Source: an uncultured Collinsella sp. | GTDB lineage: Bacteria > Actinomycetota > Coriobacteriia > Coriobacteriales > Coriobacteriaceae | Assembly (NCBI GenBank): GCA_900541725.1 | Contig: UQLB01000016.1 | Span: forward strand, 1 to 56,295 | DNA: 56,295 nucleotides | Direction of reading: 5' to 3' | In this document: positions 7,655 to 15,750 of the stretch, in pieces | How the letters are laid out: each line of letters opens with the position of its first letter | How positions within the stretch are numbered: the first letter of the stretch is position 1 | The notes under the pieces: model-generated | Databases searched by the model: none | What the model was told of the DNA's origin: nothing | Seen by the model: only the letters and a program-made list of their open reading frames with translations | Made by a program: the position numbers and the translations under genes

Positions 7655-9470
7655 AACCCTTATGGGCAGCATCCGCGATTACATGAAGGTCACGATCGCC
7701 ACGCCGCTGCTGGTGCTTGGCGAGGTAATCTGCCAGATGATGATCCCGTTTATCACCGCCGACGTGATCGATGCCATCAAGGACGGCACTGCCGTTACCG
7801 AGATGCTGCCCACCGCCGGCCTTCTCGTACTCATCGCGCTGACGTCACTCGCCTTTGGCGCCGCCGCGGGCATCACCTGCAGCCATGCCAGCTGCGGCTT
7901 TGCCAAGAACCTGCGTCGCGACCTGTTCTACAAGATCCAGACGTTCAGCTTCGCCAACATCGACGAGTTCTCGAGCTCCTCGCTCGTCACGCGCCTCACC
8001 ACCGACATCAACAACGTGCAGCAGGCCTTTATGATGCTCATCCGCATCGCCGTGCGCTCGCCGCTGGTGCTGGTCTTTGCCTTTACCATGGCATACGCCA
8101 TGGGCGGCAGCGTCGCCATGGTCTACCTGGTCATCATTCCGCTGCTGGGCTTTGGCCTGTTCTTTATCATCTACAAGGTACGTCCGATCTTTGCCCGCGT
8201 GTTCCACAAGTACGACGCCCTCAACGAATCCGTCGAGGAAAACGTCACCGGCATGCGCGTGGTCAAGAGCTATGTGCGCGAAGACTTTGAGAAGGAGAAG
8301 TTCGCGACCGCTGCGCGCGACGTCCAGATGGACTTCACCCGCGCCGAGAAGCTCCTTGCCTTTAACAACCCCATGATGAACATCTGCGTCAACGGCGCGT
8401 TCGTCGTCATCATCTACCTGGGCTCCAAGCTCATCATCACGAGCCAGGGCACCCTGTTCGACGTGGGCCAGCTCTCCTCCATCTTTACCTACGGCTTCCA
8501 GATTCTGATGAGCCTAATGCAGCTGTCGATGATCTTTGTCATGGTAACCATGGCAGACGAGTCGGCGCACCGCATTACCGAGGTGCTGGCCGCCGAGCCC
8601 ACGATCGCCAACCCGACCGAGCCCGTGCACGAGGTTGCCGACGGCTCCATCGACTTCGATCACGTGAGCTTTAAGTATTCCGAGCATGCCCGCCGCCAGG
8701 CGCTCGACGATATCGACCTGCATATTAAGAGCGGCGAGACCATCGGCATTATCGGTGGCACCGGCTCGGCCAAGTCGACGCTCGTGAACCTGATCGCCCG
8801 CCTGTACGATGTCACCGAGGGCGCCGTGCGCGTCGGCGGCGTAGACGTGCGCGACTACGACCTGGACGCGCTGCGCCACCAGGTAGCCATGGTCCTGCAG
8901 AAAAACGTGCTGTTTAGCGGCACCATCGCCGAGAACCTGCGCTGGGGCGACCCGAACGCCACCGACGAGGAAGTCCGCGAGGCCGCACATCTGGCCTGCG
9001 CCGACGAGTTTGTCGACGGCTTCCCCAAGGGCTACGACACCTGGATCGAGCAGGGCGGCTCCAACGTTTCCGGTGGCCAGAAGCAGCGCCTGTGCATCGC
9101 GCGTGCCCTGCTGCGTCGCCCCAAGATCTTGATCCTGGACGACTCCACGAGCGCCGTCGACACCAAGACCGACGCCAAGATCCGCGAGGGCCTGGCGAGC
9201 TACCTGCCCAACACGACCAAGCTCATCATCGCCCAGCGCATCAGCTCCGTGCAGGACGCCGACCGCATCATCGTCATGGAGGGCGGCCGCATCAAGGACA
9301 TCGGCAACCACGATGAGCTGCTCAAGACGAGCGAGATCTACCGCGAGACCTTTACCTCGCAAAATAAGATGAGTGCCGAAGGCGAGGACGCGGGCGAGAC
9401 CGCCGCAGCCGACACCGAGGCATCCGCACCGCAAGCTCAGACCCAGGAAGGAGGCGAGGCACATGAGTAA
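7647..9470 (+). CDS. Heterodimeric ABC exporter 1, degenerate subunit
   Basis: A 607-residue half-transporter: six membrane segments (to about residue 320) and an ATPase domain. Walker A is GGTGSAKST near residue 370 (third Gly replaced by Ala), the signature VSGGQ near 474, and Walker B LILDDSTSAVD has Asp in place of the catalytic Glu. The H-loop His is Gln (IIAQRISSV). These changes mark the BmrC/LmrC-like partner of heterodimeric multidrug exporters, whose degenerate site binds but barely hydrolyses ATP. An acidic C-terminal tail follows. It overlaps the MarR gene and the next ABC gene. Substrate unknown. Confidence 0.92.
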   Translation: MIKTLMGSIRDYMKVTIATPLLVLGEVICQMMIPFITADVIDAIKDGTAVTEMLPTAGLLVLIALTSLAFGAAAGITCSHASCGFAKNLRRDLFYKIQTFSFANIDEFSSSSLVTRLTTDINNVQQAFMMLIRIAVRSPLVLVFAFTMAYAMGGSVAMVYLVIIPLLGFGLFFIIYKVRPIFARVFHKYDALNESVEENVTGMRVVKSYVREDFEKEKFATAARDVQMDFTRAEKLLAFNNPMMNICVNGAFVVIIYLGSKLIITSQGTLFDVGQLSSIFTYGFQILMSLMQLSMIFVMVTMADESAHRITEVLAAEPTIANPTEPVHEVADGSIDFDHVSFKYSEHARRQALDDIDLHIKSGETIGIIGGTGSAKSTLVNLIARLYDVTEGAVRVGGVDVRDYDLDALRHQVAMVLQKNVLFSGTIAENLRWGDPNATDEEVREAAHLACADEFVDGFPKGYDTWIEQGGSNVSGGQKQRLCIARALLRRPKILILDDSTSAVDTKTDAKIREGLASYLPNTTKLIIAQRISSVQDADRIIVMEGGRIKDIGNHDELLKTSEIYRETFTSQNKMSAEGEDAGETAAADTEASAPQAQTQEGGEAHE

Positions 9471-11382
9471 GGCCGCTACCGCCGAGCGCGCGCGCAACCG
9501 CAAGGGCGGCACCATGACGCGCCTGATCAAGATGCTCTTTGGCTTCTACCCGGTGCTTTTGCCCCTCGTCGTCGCCGGCGTTGTGCTCTGCGCCATCATC
9601 AACTCCATCGGCGCGACGTTTCTCCAGAGCGCGCTGCAGGTCATTAGCGAATCGTGGCAGTCGGGCGACTGGACGGCCGCGCAGCCCAAGATTCTGAAGC
9701 TCGTGACCACCCTCGGCTGCATCTACGCCGTGGGCGTCGCCTCCTCGCTCTTCTGGAACCGCGCCATGGCCGTCATCACGCAGGGCTCGCTCGAGAAGCT
9801 GCGCGAAAAGATGTTCAACCGCATGCAGGACCTGCCGATTCGCTACTTCGACACGCACCAGCGCGGCGACATCATGAGCCACTACACCAACGACATCGAC
9901 ACGCTGCGTCAGATGATCAGCCAGTCGCTACCCAACCTGCTCATGACGATCATCGTCATCGTCACCGTGTTCTTCATCATGCTGTATTACAGCGTGTGGA
10001 TGTGCCTGGTCATCATTGCCGGCATCGCCTTTATGACCTTTATGACCAAGCTGCTCGGCTCCAACTCCGCGCGCTTCTTTATCGCGCAGCAGACCGAGCT
10101 CGGCGTGGTCGAGGGCCATATCGAGGAGGTCATGAACGGCCAGAAAGTCGTCAAGGCGTTCTGTCACGAGTCCGCCGCCGAGGCCGATTTTGACGAGCGC
10201 AACGAGAAGCTCTTCGAGGTCTCGCAGAAGGCCAACATGTACGCCAACATCCTCATGCCGATCCTCGGGAACCTGGGCGACTTGCTCTACGTGCTGGTCG
10301 CGCTGACCGGCGGCATCTTCCTGGCGCTGGGCGTGCCCAACCTGAGCCTCTCGGGCATGGCGCTCTCCATCGCCGTCGTGGTGCCGTTCCTCAACATGAC
10401 CAAGCAGTTCTGCGGCCAGATCGGCCAGATCTCGCAGCAGATCAACGCCGTGGTCATGGGCCTTGCCGGCGCCGAGCGTATCTTTGAGCTACTCGACGAG
10501 GAGCCCGAGGCCGACGAGGGCTACGTGACGCTTGTCAACGCACAGGTGAATCCCGACACCTGGCAGCTCGAGGAGGCCGACCACCACACCGGTATGTGGG
10601 CTTGGAAGCACCCGCACCGCGCGACCGGCGAGATCGAGTACGTGCCGCTGCGTGGCGACCTGGTCATGGACAACGTGGACTTTGGCTACACGCCCGACCA
10701 CGAGGTGCTGCACGGCGTGTCTGTGTACGCCAAGCCGGGCCAGAAGGTCGCGTTTGTCGGCGCCACCGGTGCCGGCAAGACGACCATCACCAACCTCATC
10801 AACCGCTTCTACGACATTGCCGACGGCAAGATCCGCTACGACGGCATCAACGTCAACAAGATTCGCAAGTCCGATCTGCGTCGCTCGCTCGGCGTGGTGC
10901 TGCAGGACGTGAACCTGTTCACCGGCACCGTCATGGACAACATCCGCTACGGCAACCTGGACGCCACCGACGAGGAGTGCATCAAGGCGGCCAAGCTCGC
11001 GGGAGCGGACGACTTTATCACCCGCCTGCCCGACGGCTACGACACCATGCTCACCGGTAACGGCGCGCAGCTGTCGCAGGGCCAGCGCCAGCTGATCTCG
11101 ATCGCGCGCGCCGCCGTCGCCGATCCGCCGGCGATGATTCTGGACGAGGCCACGAGCTCCATCGACACCCGCACCGAGGCCATCGTGCAGGCGGGCATGG
11201 ACAAGCTCATGGAGGGCCGCACGACGTTTGTCATCGCGCACCGCCTCTCCACCGTGCGCAACTCCGACGCGATCATCTGCCTGGACCACGGCCGCATCAT
11301 CGAGCGCGGCAACCACGACGAGCTGATCGCCAAGCGCGGGTATTACTACCAGCTCTACACCGGAGCGTTTGAGCTGGAGTAG
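9463..11382 (+). CDS. Heterodimeric ABC exporter 1, catalytic subunit
   Basis: A 639-residue half-transporter pairing with the preceding gene. It has intact Walker A GATGAGKTT near residue 433, Walker B with catalytic Glu (MILDEATSSID) and the H-loop His (VIAHRLST), but a changed signature LSQGQ, as expected for the partner that completes the degenerate site. An extra ~45 residues between membrane and ATPase domains (EEADHHTGMWAWKHP region) resemble the linker insertion of LmrD/BmrD-type subunits. The ATG at 9463 overlaps the previous stop by 8 bases and follows GGAGG. Confidence 0.92.
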   Translation: MSKAATAERARNRKGGTMTRLIKMLFGFYPVLLPLVVAGVVLCAIINSIGATFLQSALQVISESWQSGDWTAAQPKILKLVTTLGCIYAVGVASSLFWNRAMAVITQGSLEKLREKMFNRMQDLPIRYFDTHQRGDIMSHYTNDIDTLRQMISQSLPNLLMTIIVIVTVFFIMLYYSVWMCLVIIAGIAFMTFMTKLLGSNSARFFIAQQTELGVVEGHIEEVMNGQKVVKAFCHESAAEADFDERNEKLFEVSQKANMYANILMPILGNLGDLLYVLVALTGGIFLALGVPNLSLSGMALSIAVVVPFLNMTKQFCGQIGQISQQINAVVMGLAGAERIFELLDEEPEADEGYVTLVNAQVNPDTWQLEEADHHTGMWAWKHPHRATGEIEYVPLRGDLVMDNVDFGYTPDHEVLHGVSVYAKPGQKVAFVGATGAGKTTITNLINRFYDIADGKIRYDGINVNKIRKSDLRRSLGVVLQDVNLFTGTVMDNIRYGNLDATDEECIKAAKLAGADDFITRLPDGYDTMLTGNGAQLSQGQRQLISIARAAVADPPAMILDEATSSIDTRTEAIVQAGMDKLMEGRTTFVIAHRLSTVRNSDAIICLDHGRIIERGNHDELIAKRGYYYQLYTGAFELE

Positions 11383-11436
11383 CTCCCACCGGAGGACCCC
11401 CCGTCAAAACACGACAGCTTTTTCTAATGACATGAA

Positions 11437-11492
11437 AGATGCCGCTCGGGACATATAAGATGCCGCTCGGGACATATAAGATGCCGCTCGGT
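11437..11492 (+). repeat. 21-bp tandem repeat, about 2.6 copies
   Basis: Units starting at 11437, 11458 and 11479 are identical over AGATGCCGCTCGGGACATAT until the third breaks off after GCTCGG. The repeat lies between the ABC operon and the lipoprotein gene, upstream of its G10 tract. Confidence 0.85.
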
Positions 11493-11512
11493 AAACTCAC
11501 CGCAGAGCACGG

Positions 11513-11539
11513 TTGTCTTTTCGGGGGGGGGGATACCAT
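11513..11539 (+). promoter_or_regulatory. G10 tract inside a putative promoter
   Basis: Ten consecutive G bases at 11523-11532 lie between a possible -35 (TTGTCT, 11513-11518) and a poor -10 (near TACCAT, 11534-11539), with a 15-base spacing. A tract of this length is prone to slippage, which would alter promoter spacing. The promoter assignment is tentative; the tract is certain. Confidence 0.45.
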
Positions 11540-11571
11540 TTCTTCTACACGTACGTAGAAAAGGAGTGTCT

Positions 11572-12525
11572 ATGCAGTGCTATTCAAGACGGCAGATCGT
11601 TAAACATATGGGATTGGCTGCAGGATGTTTGCTGCTATCCCCCTTGAGTGGCTGCTCAACAAACGACAGGCCAATCGATTCCGCAGATAACACTGCATCA
11701 GATAAGGAGCAGTTCGATTGGCTTGAAGCGACGGGGACGTATACGCCCTCCGACGCTTTCAAACAAAAGGGGCTTTGGTTCACTTTTGGTAATGACTATG
11801 CAGACGGACGTGAGAGCGTTGCTAAAGACACATCGATAACGGCAATCTTTGAATTTTACGGAGACGGAACGGTTACATGTTGGAATGTATACGACGAAAC
11901 GGGCTCTTCGGTGATTCGATTTAGGGACCTTGAAGGTCTTTCGGATAAAGAAGTTCTCTCGATGGCTAAAGAGCATTGGCCCATATCGCAGGACGAATTT
12001 GAAAGCAAAAAGCAAAATGTGATCGATGAGCTCTCTTCTAGTTACGAGGACCTAAAGGCCGAGGCAGCGGATAATCCTGACTTGAATGTTGAAAATGCCT
12101 ACTTCTCGCGTTTTTTTGAAGACCTTAAATCTATGTCGTTGCCAAAGGAACCAGAGGGTAAATCCTATTCGCTTAAGGTTCAAACAGACGACACAGGCAA
12201 CAACACGGAATATGAGAAAGTATGCTTGCCGACATGTGGATATCCTGGGGTGCTTAGCCTTAGCGGGGGAGGTGCCGCAGCATGGGGCAGAAAGGAGCTC
12301 TGGTATTCACTCCTTAGAGCCGATGACGATACTAAGTACGAATCCATATCTAACTCGTACCTCAGCTGCTACGTCAATCGAGAGGTTAATCTCATCGAAA
12401 GCGACACCAGCGATGATGTATGCAGCTCAACTTATCAAGGATTTGGCGGAATAGTTACCCGAACAGGTGGCTCAGCATCTTTTGTTCTTGATGAGCCAAC
12501 TTCCGATGAAGTCGAAGCTGACTGA
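11572..12525 (+). CDS. Hypothetical Tat-type lipoprotein
   Basis: A 317-residue protein with an N-terminal export signal: SRRQIVK fits the twin-arginine pattern, followed by a hydrophobic stretch and the lipobox LSGC (Cys about residue 28), so it is probably a membrane-anchored lipoprotein. The mature part has many Asp, Glu, Ser and Tyr residues and no family I recognise. ATG 11572 is preferred because AAAGGAG ends 5 bases upstream; an in-frame GTG at 11566 overlaps that site. The gene is clearly richer in A+T than its neighbours, suggesting transfer. A G10 tract lies about 40 bases upstream. Confidence 0.75.
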   Translation: MQCYSRRQIVKHMGLAAGCLLLSPLSGCSTNDRPIDSADNTASDKEQFDWLEATGTYTPSDAFKQKGLWFTFGNDYADGRESVAKDTSITAIFEFYGDGTVTCWNVYDETGSSVIRFRDLEGLSDKEVLSMAKEHWPISQDEFESKKQNVIDELSSSYEDLKAEAADNPDLNVENAYFSRFFEDLKSMSLPKEPEGKSYSLKVQTDDTGNNTEYEKVCLPTCGYPGVLSLSGGGAAAWGRKELWYSLLRADDDTKYESISNSYLSCYVNREVNLIESDTSDDVCSSTYQGFGGIVTRTGGSASFVLDEPTSDEVEAD

Positions 12526-12599
12526 TTATAGGCATTTCCTCTTTGCTCAAGCAGCTCCAGGGTTTCACGTTAGAACTAATATTTAATCTACGTCAATTA

Positions 12600-12632
12600 G
12601 TGCTCATTGCCACACAGGCAATGAGCACTTTG
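12600..12632 (+). terminator. Terminator of the lipoprotein gene
   Basis: A perfect 12-bp stem, GTGCTCATTGCC (12600-12611) and complement (12617-12628), with a 5-base loop is followed by TTTGATTT, typical of a factor-independent terminator. Confidence 0.75.
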
Positions 12633-12705
12633 ATTTCCAAAGACTTTGCATGACAAAGGGGCGTTCCTTTGCTGCGTCCACTGTTGACGGCTACACTCAG
12701 AGAGC

Positions 12706-12722
12706 GTCCCAAATTAGCTATC
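12706..12722 (+). repeat. Dispersed 17-mer GTCCCAAATTAGCTATC
   Basis: The identical 17-mer occurs on the minus strand at 43920-43936, and a two-base variant (GTCCCAAATTAGCTGCC) lies at 91-107. This copy abuts the 3' end of the ParE-like toxin gene. Its function is unknown. Confidence 0.65.
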
Positions 12723-12725
12723 ATT

Positions 12726-13040
12726 TTATTTGGCAAGCAATATCTGCAGGTAATCGCGCTTTCTGTGGAGGACGCGGTCGATATAGACCTTCTGGTAATA
12801 GCGGTAAAACGCGAGATAATTGTCACAGATCACGAACCGGTAATCGGAGCGTAGGGGATGGATCGATGAAAGTGGCGTGCCCGACTCCGGGAAGCTGGAG
12901 AGCAGGTCTATCCGAGCGAGGATGCCCTCTACGATTCTCTCCGCTGCTGCGGGATTGTCCTTTTCGACGGCAATATAGTCCCAGATGTCGTCGAGATCTT
13001 GCAGAGCCAGCGGAGAGTAGACGACCTCGAAGCTATGCAT
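12726..13040 (-). CDS. ParE/RelE-type toxin of a type II toxin-antitoxin pair
   Basis: A 104-residue protein starting FEVVYSPLALQDLDDIWDYI, the usual opening of ParE/RelE plasmid-stabilisation proteins, followed by a helix with Ala-rich face, SSFPESG, DYRFVICDNYLAFYRY and the final strand VLHRKRDYLQIL. RelE members cut mRNA at the ribosome and ParE members poison gyrase; the sequence does not decide between them. ATG 13040 overlaps the antitoxin stop by 8 bases, the usual coupled order antitoxin-toxin. Confidence 0.85.
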   Translation of the reverse strand: MHSFEVVYSPLALQDLDDIWDYIAVEKDNPAAAERIVEGILARIDLLSSFPESGTPLSSIHPLRSDYRFVICDNYLAFYRYYQKVYIDRVLHRKRDYLQILLAK

Positions 13041-13296
13041 GGCTTGCGGCCTTGCGGCGGAAGTGCTCGGCGACGTTGTCCGACGAGACCCATCCGCTCT
13101 CATCACCCGAGCTGCGTCCGCGCTCAAGCTCGGACATCAGTGTGCTAATGGCGCAAAATCGGTCGTAATCTTTCATGTCGAGCACAGCGTAGCAACCGTG
13201 CCCATTTTTGGTCAGAAACACCGGGGAACCCTCGTGGACATCGGAGAGCACCTCGTTGTAATTGCGCAAATCGGAAACAGGTTTAATGGCAGGCAT
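13033..13296 (-). CDS. Phd/YefM-type antitoxin
   Basis: An 87-residue protein beginning MPAIKPVSDLRNYNEVLSDV and containing GSPVFLTKNGHGCYAVLDM, the classic Phd/YefM DNA-binding fold; the acidic and basic C-terminal tail would wrap the toxin. It neutralises the downstream toxin and usually represses its own operon. The ATG at 13296 has GGAG 6 bases upstream. A consensus TATAAT lies on the minus strand at 13333-13338, suitable as the -10 of the pair. Confidence 0.87.
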   Translation of the reverse strand: MPAIKPVSDLRNYNEVLSDVHEGSPVFLTKNGHGCYAVLDMKDYDRFCAISTLMSELERGRSSGDESGWVSSDNVAEHFRRKAASHA

Positions 13297-13384
13297 ATAA
13301 GGCTCCAATCGATGTACGGGAACTTACGATAAATTATACGAATAATATGCAGCACCCGCCAGCCAAAACACCCCCACACAAAAC

Positions 13385-13412
13385 GAGCCCCTGGCCAACT
13401 GGCCAGGGGCTC
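13385..13412 (-). terminator. 12-bp perfect hairpin downstream of lysR
   Basis: GAGCCCCTGGCC (13385-13396) pairs exactly with 13401-13412 around AACT. T-rich sequence follows on both strands, so it may end transcripts from lysR on the minus strand. Confidence 0.6.
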
Positions 13413-13450
13413 ACCAACTTTGATTTCGTTTTAAATGACGGGCGATTGCG

Positions 13451-13625
13451 TGCAGGGGGTCTCCCAGGCGGGCCGGGGTGTAACCTCCGTGCTCAAACAT
13501 TCTCGCTTCGCTGCGCAACTGCGCGCGGAGGTTATACCCCGTGGCCCCAGCCTCCTGCGCTGCTCCGCTCGAAACGTAAAACTGAAGGTGAAGCATGTAA
13601 GGTCTCGGCCTTATGGCCGGGACCT
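13451..13625. repeat. Large fold-back region without a gene
   Basis: The 390-base gap between the antitoxin and lysR genes holds no convincing gene. A long inverted repeat pairs GGTGTAACCTCCG (13477-13489) with CGGAGGTTATACC (13527-13539), with weaker outer pairing. A separate hairpin pairs AGGTCTCGGCC (13600-13610) with GGCCGGGACCT (13615-13625) around TTAT. This could be a structured RNA or a palindromic repeat element. Confidence 0.5.
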
Positions 13626-13690
13626 CATTTGTTTGCTGAGATTTTTCTAGGACAGCGAGAGTAGTTAAAAAAAGCCCCGCGCGAAATGAG

Positions 13691-14602
13691 CTAGTTGAGG
13701 AGTTGAGCCATGGCGTTGACGAATTTTTGCACTTGTAAGGTTGGCTCGAGCGGGTAGTGCAGATAGACCGGCACCTCGCGGCCGCACAGGAACGGCACGC
13801 CCACAAAGGCCGGGTGCACCCCCGACCACGCCCCGCAGGTGAGCACCGCGTCGCCCTTTTCCTCCGCCTCGTTAAAGAGCGCAAAGTCGAAGCTGTCCAC
13901 ATCGATCACGTCCACGCCGCCGTCGGCCAACAGGTCGATGCGCAGGCTGTCCATGGCATCGTTGCCGTGACGGAGCACGCGCAGGCGCATGCCCTCCAAG
14001 TCGGCGACCGTAATGCGACTCTTGCGCGCAAGCGGGCTTGTACGCGGTACGTCGATATAAAACGGCACGTTGACGATGCGGAGCTTTTGGCAGGTGTCGC
14101 CCCAGCGCGGGGTCGAAAAACTCGACTGCACCACATCTACCTCGCGACCAAGGCTGCGCATGACGGATTCGCGCTCGTCATAGAGATCGCTTACCGGCAC
14201 GATCTCAAATCGCAGCGACGGCTCCAGATTGTGGATGCCCGTCCACATCGACAGTGTTTGGCGCCCCGGACACATCATCGACACGCCCAGGCGCACGGCA
14301 CCGCCATCGCCCGCCGCACGTCGGGCACGGCGCAGGGCGTCCTCGGACTGGCGCATGATCGAGCGCGCGTCGTCCACCAGCAGAGCACCCGCCGGCGTCA
14401 CCTTGACGCCCGAATGCGAGCGCTCGAACAGCGTAATACCGAACTCCGCCTCAAAACCCGATACCTGCTTGACGAGCGCCGGCGTCGACACGCGCAGCTT
14501 TGCCGCCGCACGCGAGAAGCTTCCCAGCTCCGCGGCGGCCGATATGGCCTCGAGTCGTCGATCGTACACGTCAATCTCCCGTTTTCGCGCCTGTGACCGC
14601 AT
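13691..14602 (-). CDS. LysR-family transcriptional regulator
   Basis: A 303-residue regulator. The N-terminal helix-turn-helix spans about residues 17-65 (RLEAISAAAELGSFSRAAAKL, then VSTPALVKQVSGFEAEFG). A LysR substrate-binding domain follows from about residue 95. It is transcribed away from the SDR/MFS/Gfo-Idh operon, the standard LysR arrangement, and probably controls that operon in response to its substrate. The 200-base intergenic region between them should hold its T-N11-A type site. Confidence 0.9.
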   Translation of the reverse strand: MRSQARKREIDVYDRRLEAISAAAELGSFSRAAAKLRVSTPALVKQVSGFEAEFGITLFERSHSGVKVTPAGALLVDDARSIMRQSEDALRRARRAAGDGGAVRLGVSMMCPGRQTLSMWTGIHNLEPSLRFEIVPVSDLYDERESVMRSLGREVDVVQSSFSTPRWGDTCQKLRIVNVPFYIDVPRTSPLARKSRITVADLEGMRLRVLRHGNDAMDSLRIDLLADGGVDVIDVDSFDFALFNEAEEKGDAVLTCGAWSGVHPAFVGVPFLCGREVPVYLHYPLEPTLQVQKFVNAMAQLLN

Positions 14603-14749
14603 GGTGCCACAGGGGGTTGTTTTCGCAGGTCACGCGCTCAATTGAGAATAATCTGCATCGCACAGTGTAAACCTACGGTTAACGCCATTCTAACAAATAT
14701 GCAATTCACCTGCGCAAATGCAAAGCATACGATAACCAGCGAAAACCAC

Positions 14750-14776
14750 GTGGGTCGGTTAATGGGAACGACCCAC
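14750..14776 (+). promoter_or_regulatory. Hairpin in the leader of the SDR operon
   Basis: GTGGGTCG (14750-14757) pairs with CGACCCAC (14769-14776). It lies 26 bases before the SDR start codon, just upstream of the ribosome site, and could affect translation or mark a regulator site. Confidence 0.4.
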
Positions 14777-14802
14777 CGGGAGGCACAAGAAGGGAAGTTC
14801 CT

Positions 14803-15684
14803 ATGAGCAATTGGCTTAAGCTCGAGGGCGATGTCTGCGCCGTGACTGGCGCGCTCGGCGGTATGGGCGTCGAGATTTGCCGCGAGTTCGCCCGCAATGG
14901 CGCCAACGTCGTCATGCTCGACCTGGACGAGGAGAAGGTCAAGGCCGCTGCCGCCGACCTCGCTGCCGAATTTGGCATCCACGCCGAGGGCTACAAGATG
15001 AACGCCACCGACGAGGCCGAGGTTCAGGCTGCCGTCGACGCAACCATCGCCAACTTCGGCCGCGTCGACGTCCTCGTCAACACCGCCGGTATCCTGCGCT
15101 TCGCCGCCATGGAGGACCTGCCGCTGAGCGACTGGGAGCAGGTGCTCAACGTCAACCTCACCGGTTACTTCATCACCTCGCAGCGCTTTGGTCGCGAGAT
15201 GATCAAGGCCGGCCAGGGTCGCCTGGTGCACATCTCGACCGTCGCCAGCCACTCCCCCGAGACGTTCTCGGGCGTGTACAGCTCCACCAAGGCCGGCGTC
15301 AACATGATGTCCAAGATGCTCGCCGCCGAGTGGGGCCCCTACGGCGTCCGCTCCAACTGCGTCGAGCCTTGCTTCGTTAAGACCCCGATGTCGGCCAATT
15401 TCTACGCCGACCCCGAGGTCGAAAAGAGCCGCAGCCGTCTGATCGCCACGCGCCGCATCGGCGAGGTCAGCGATATCGCCAACGCCGTCATGTTCCTGGC
15501 GTCCAAGCGCTCGGACTTTACCACCGGCGATGCCATCAAGGTCGACGGCGGTTTCTCCAACATGATGGGCGACCTCACCGCCAAGCCCGGCGGCCGTCGC
15601 GCCTATGCCGACAACTACCTCAAGAACAAGGGTGTCGAGCTTTGGTCCGATGAGTCCGGCGTCGCCAAGCCGACTGACCAGTAA
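14803..15684 (+). CDS. Short-chain dehydrogenase/reductase (SDR)
   Basis: A 293-residue classical SDR with NAD(P)-binding TGALGGMG (residues 15-22), an NTAG variant of the NNAG motif, catalytic Ser about 145, and Tyr159-x3-Lys163 (YSSTK). An Asp at the end of the second strand (MLDLD) favours NAD(H). The last ~35 residues extend past the usual SDR end. It is first in an operon with an OFA-type transporter and a Gfo/Idh/MocA dehydrogenase, which suggests stepwise oxidation of an imported polyol, cyclitol or hydroxy acid. Substrate not readable. Confidence 0.9.
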   Translation: MSNWLKLEGDVCAVTGALGGMGVEICREFARNGANVVMLDLDEEKVKAAAADLAAEFGIHAEGYKMNATDEAEVQAAVDATIANFGRVDVLVNTAGILRFAAMEDLPLSDWEQVLNVNLTGYFITSQRFGREMIKAGQGRLVHISTVASHSPETFSGVYSSTKAGVNMMSKMLAAEWGPYGVRSNCVEPCFVKTPMSANFYADPEVEKSRSRLIATRRIGEVSDIANAVMFLASKRSDFTTGDAIKVDGGFSNMMGDLTAKPGGRRAYADNYLKNKGVELWSDESGVAKPTDQ

Positions 15685-15750
15685 ACCAACCTGACAGGGA
15701 GGCCCCGCGGACACGCCCGCTCCTCCCCCGTATCGATCAGAAAGAGTCCA

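Noticed and set aside
13411..13902. 163-residue frame across the fold-back region and the end of lysR
   Set aside because: It overlaps lysR in another frame, runs through inverted repeats and resembles no protein.
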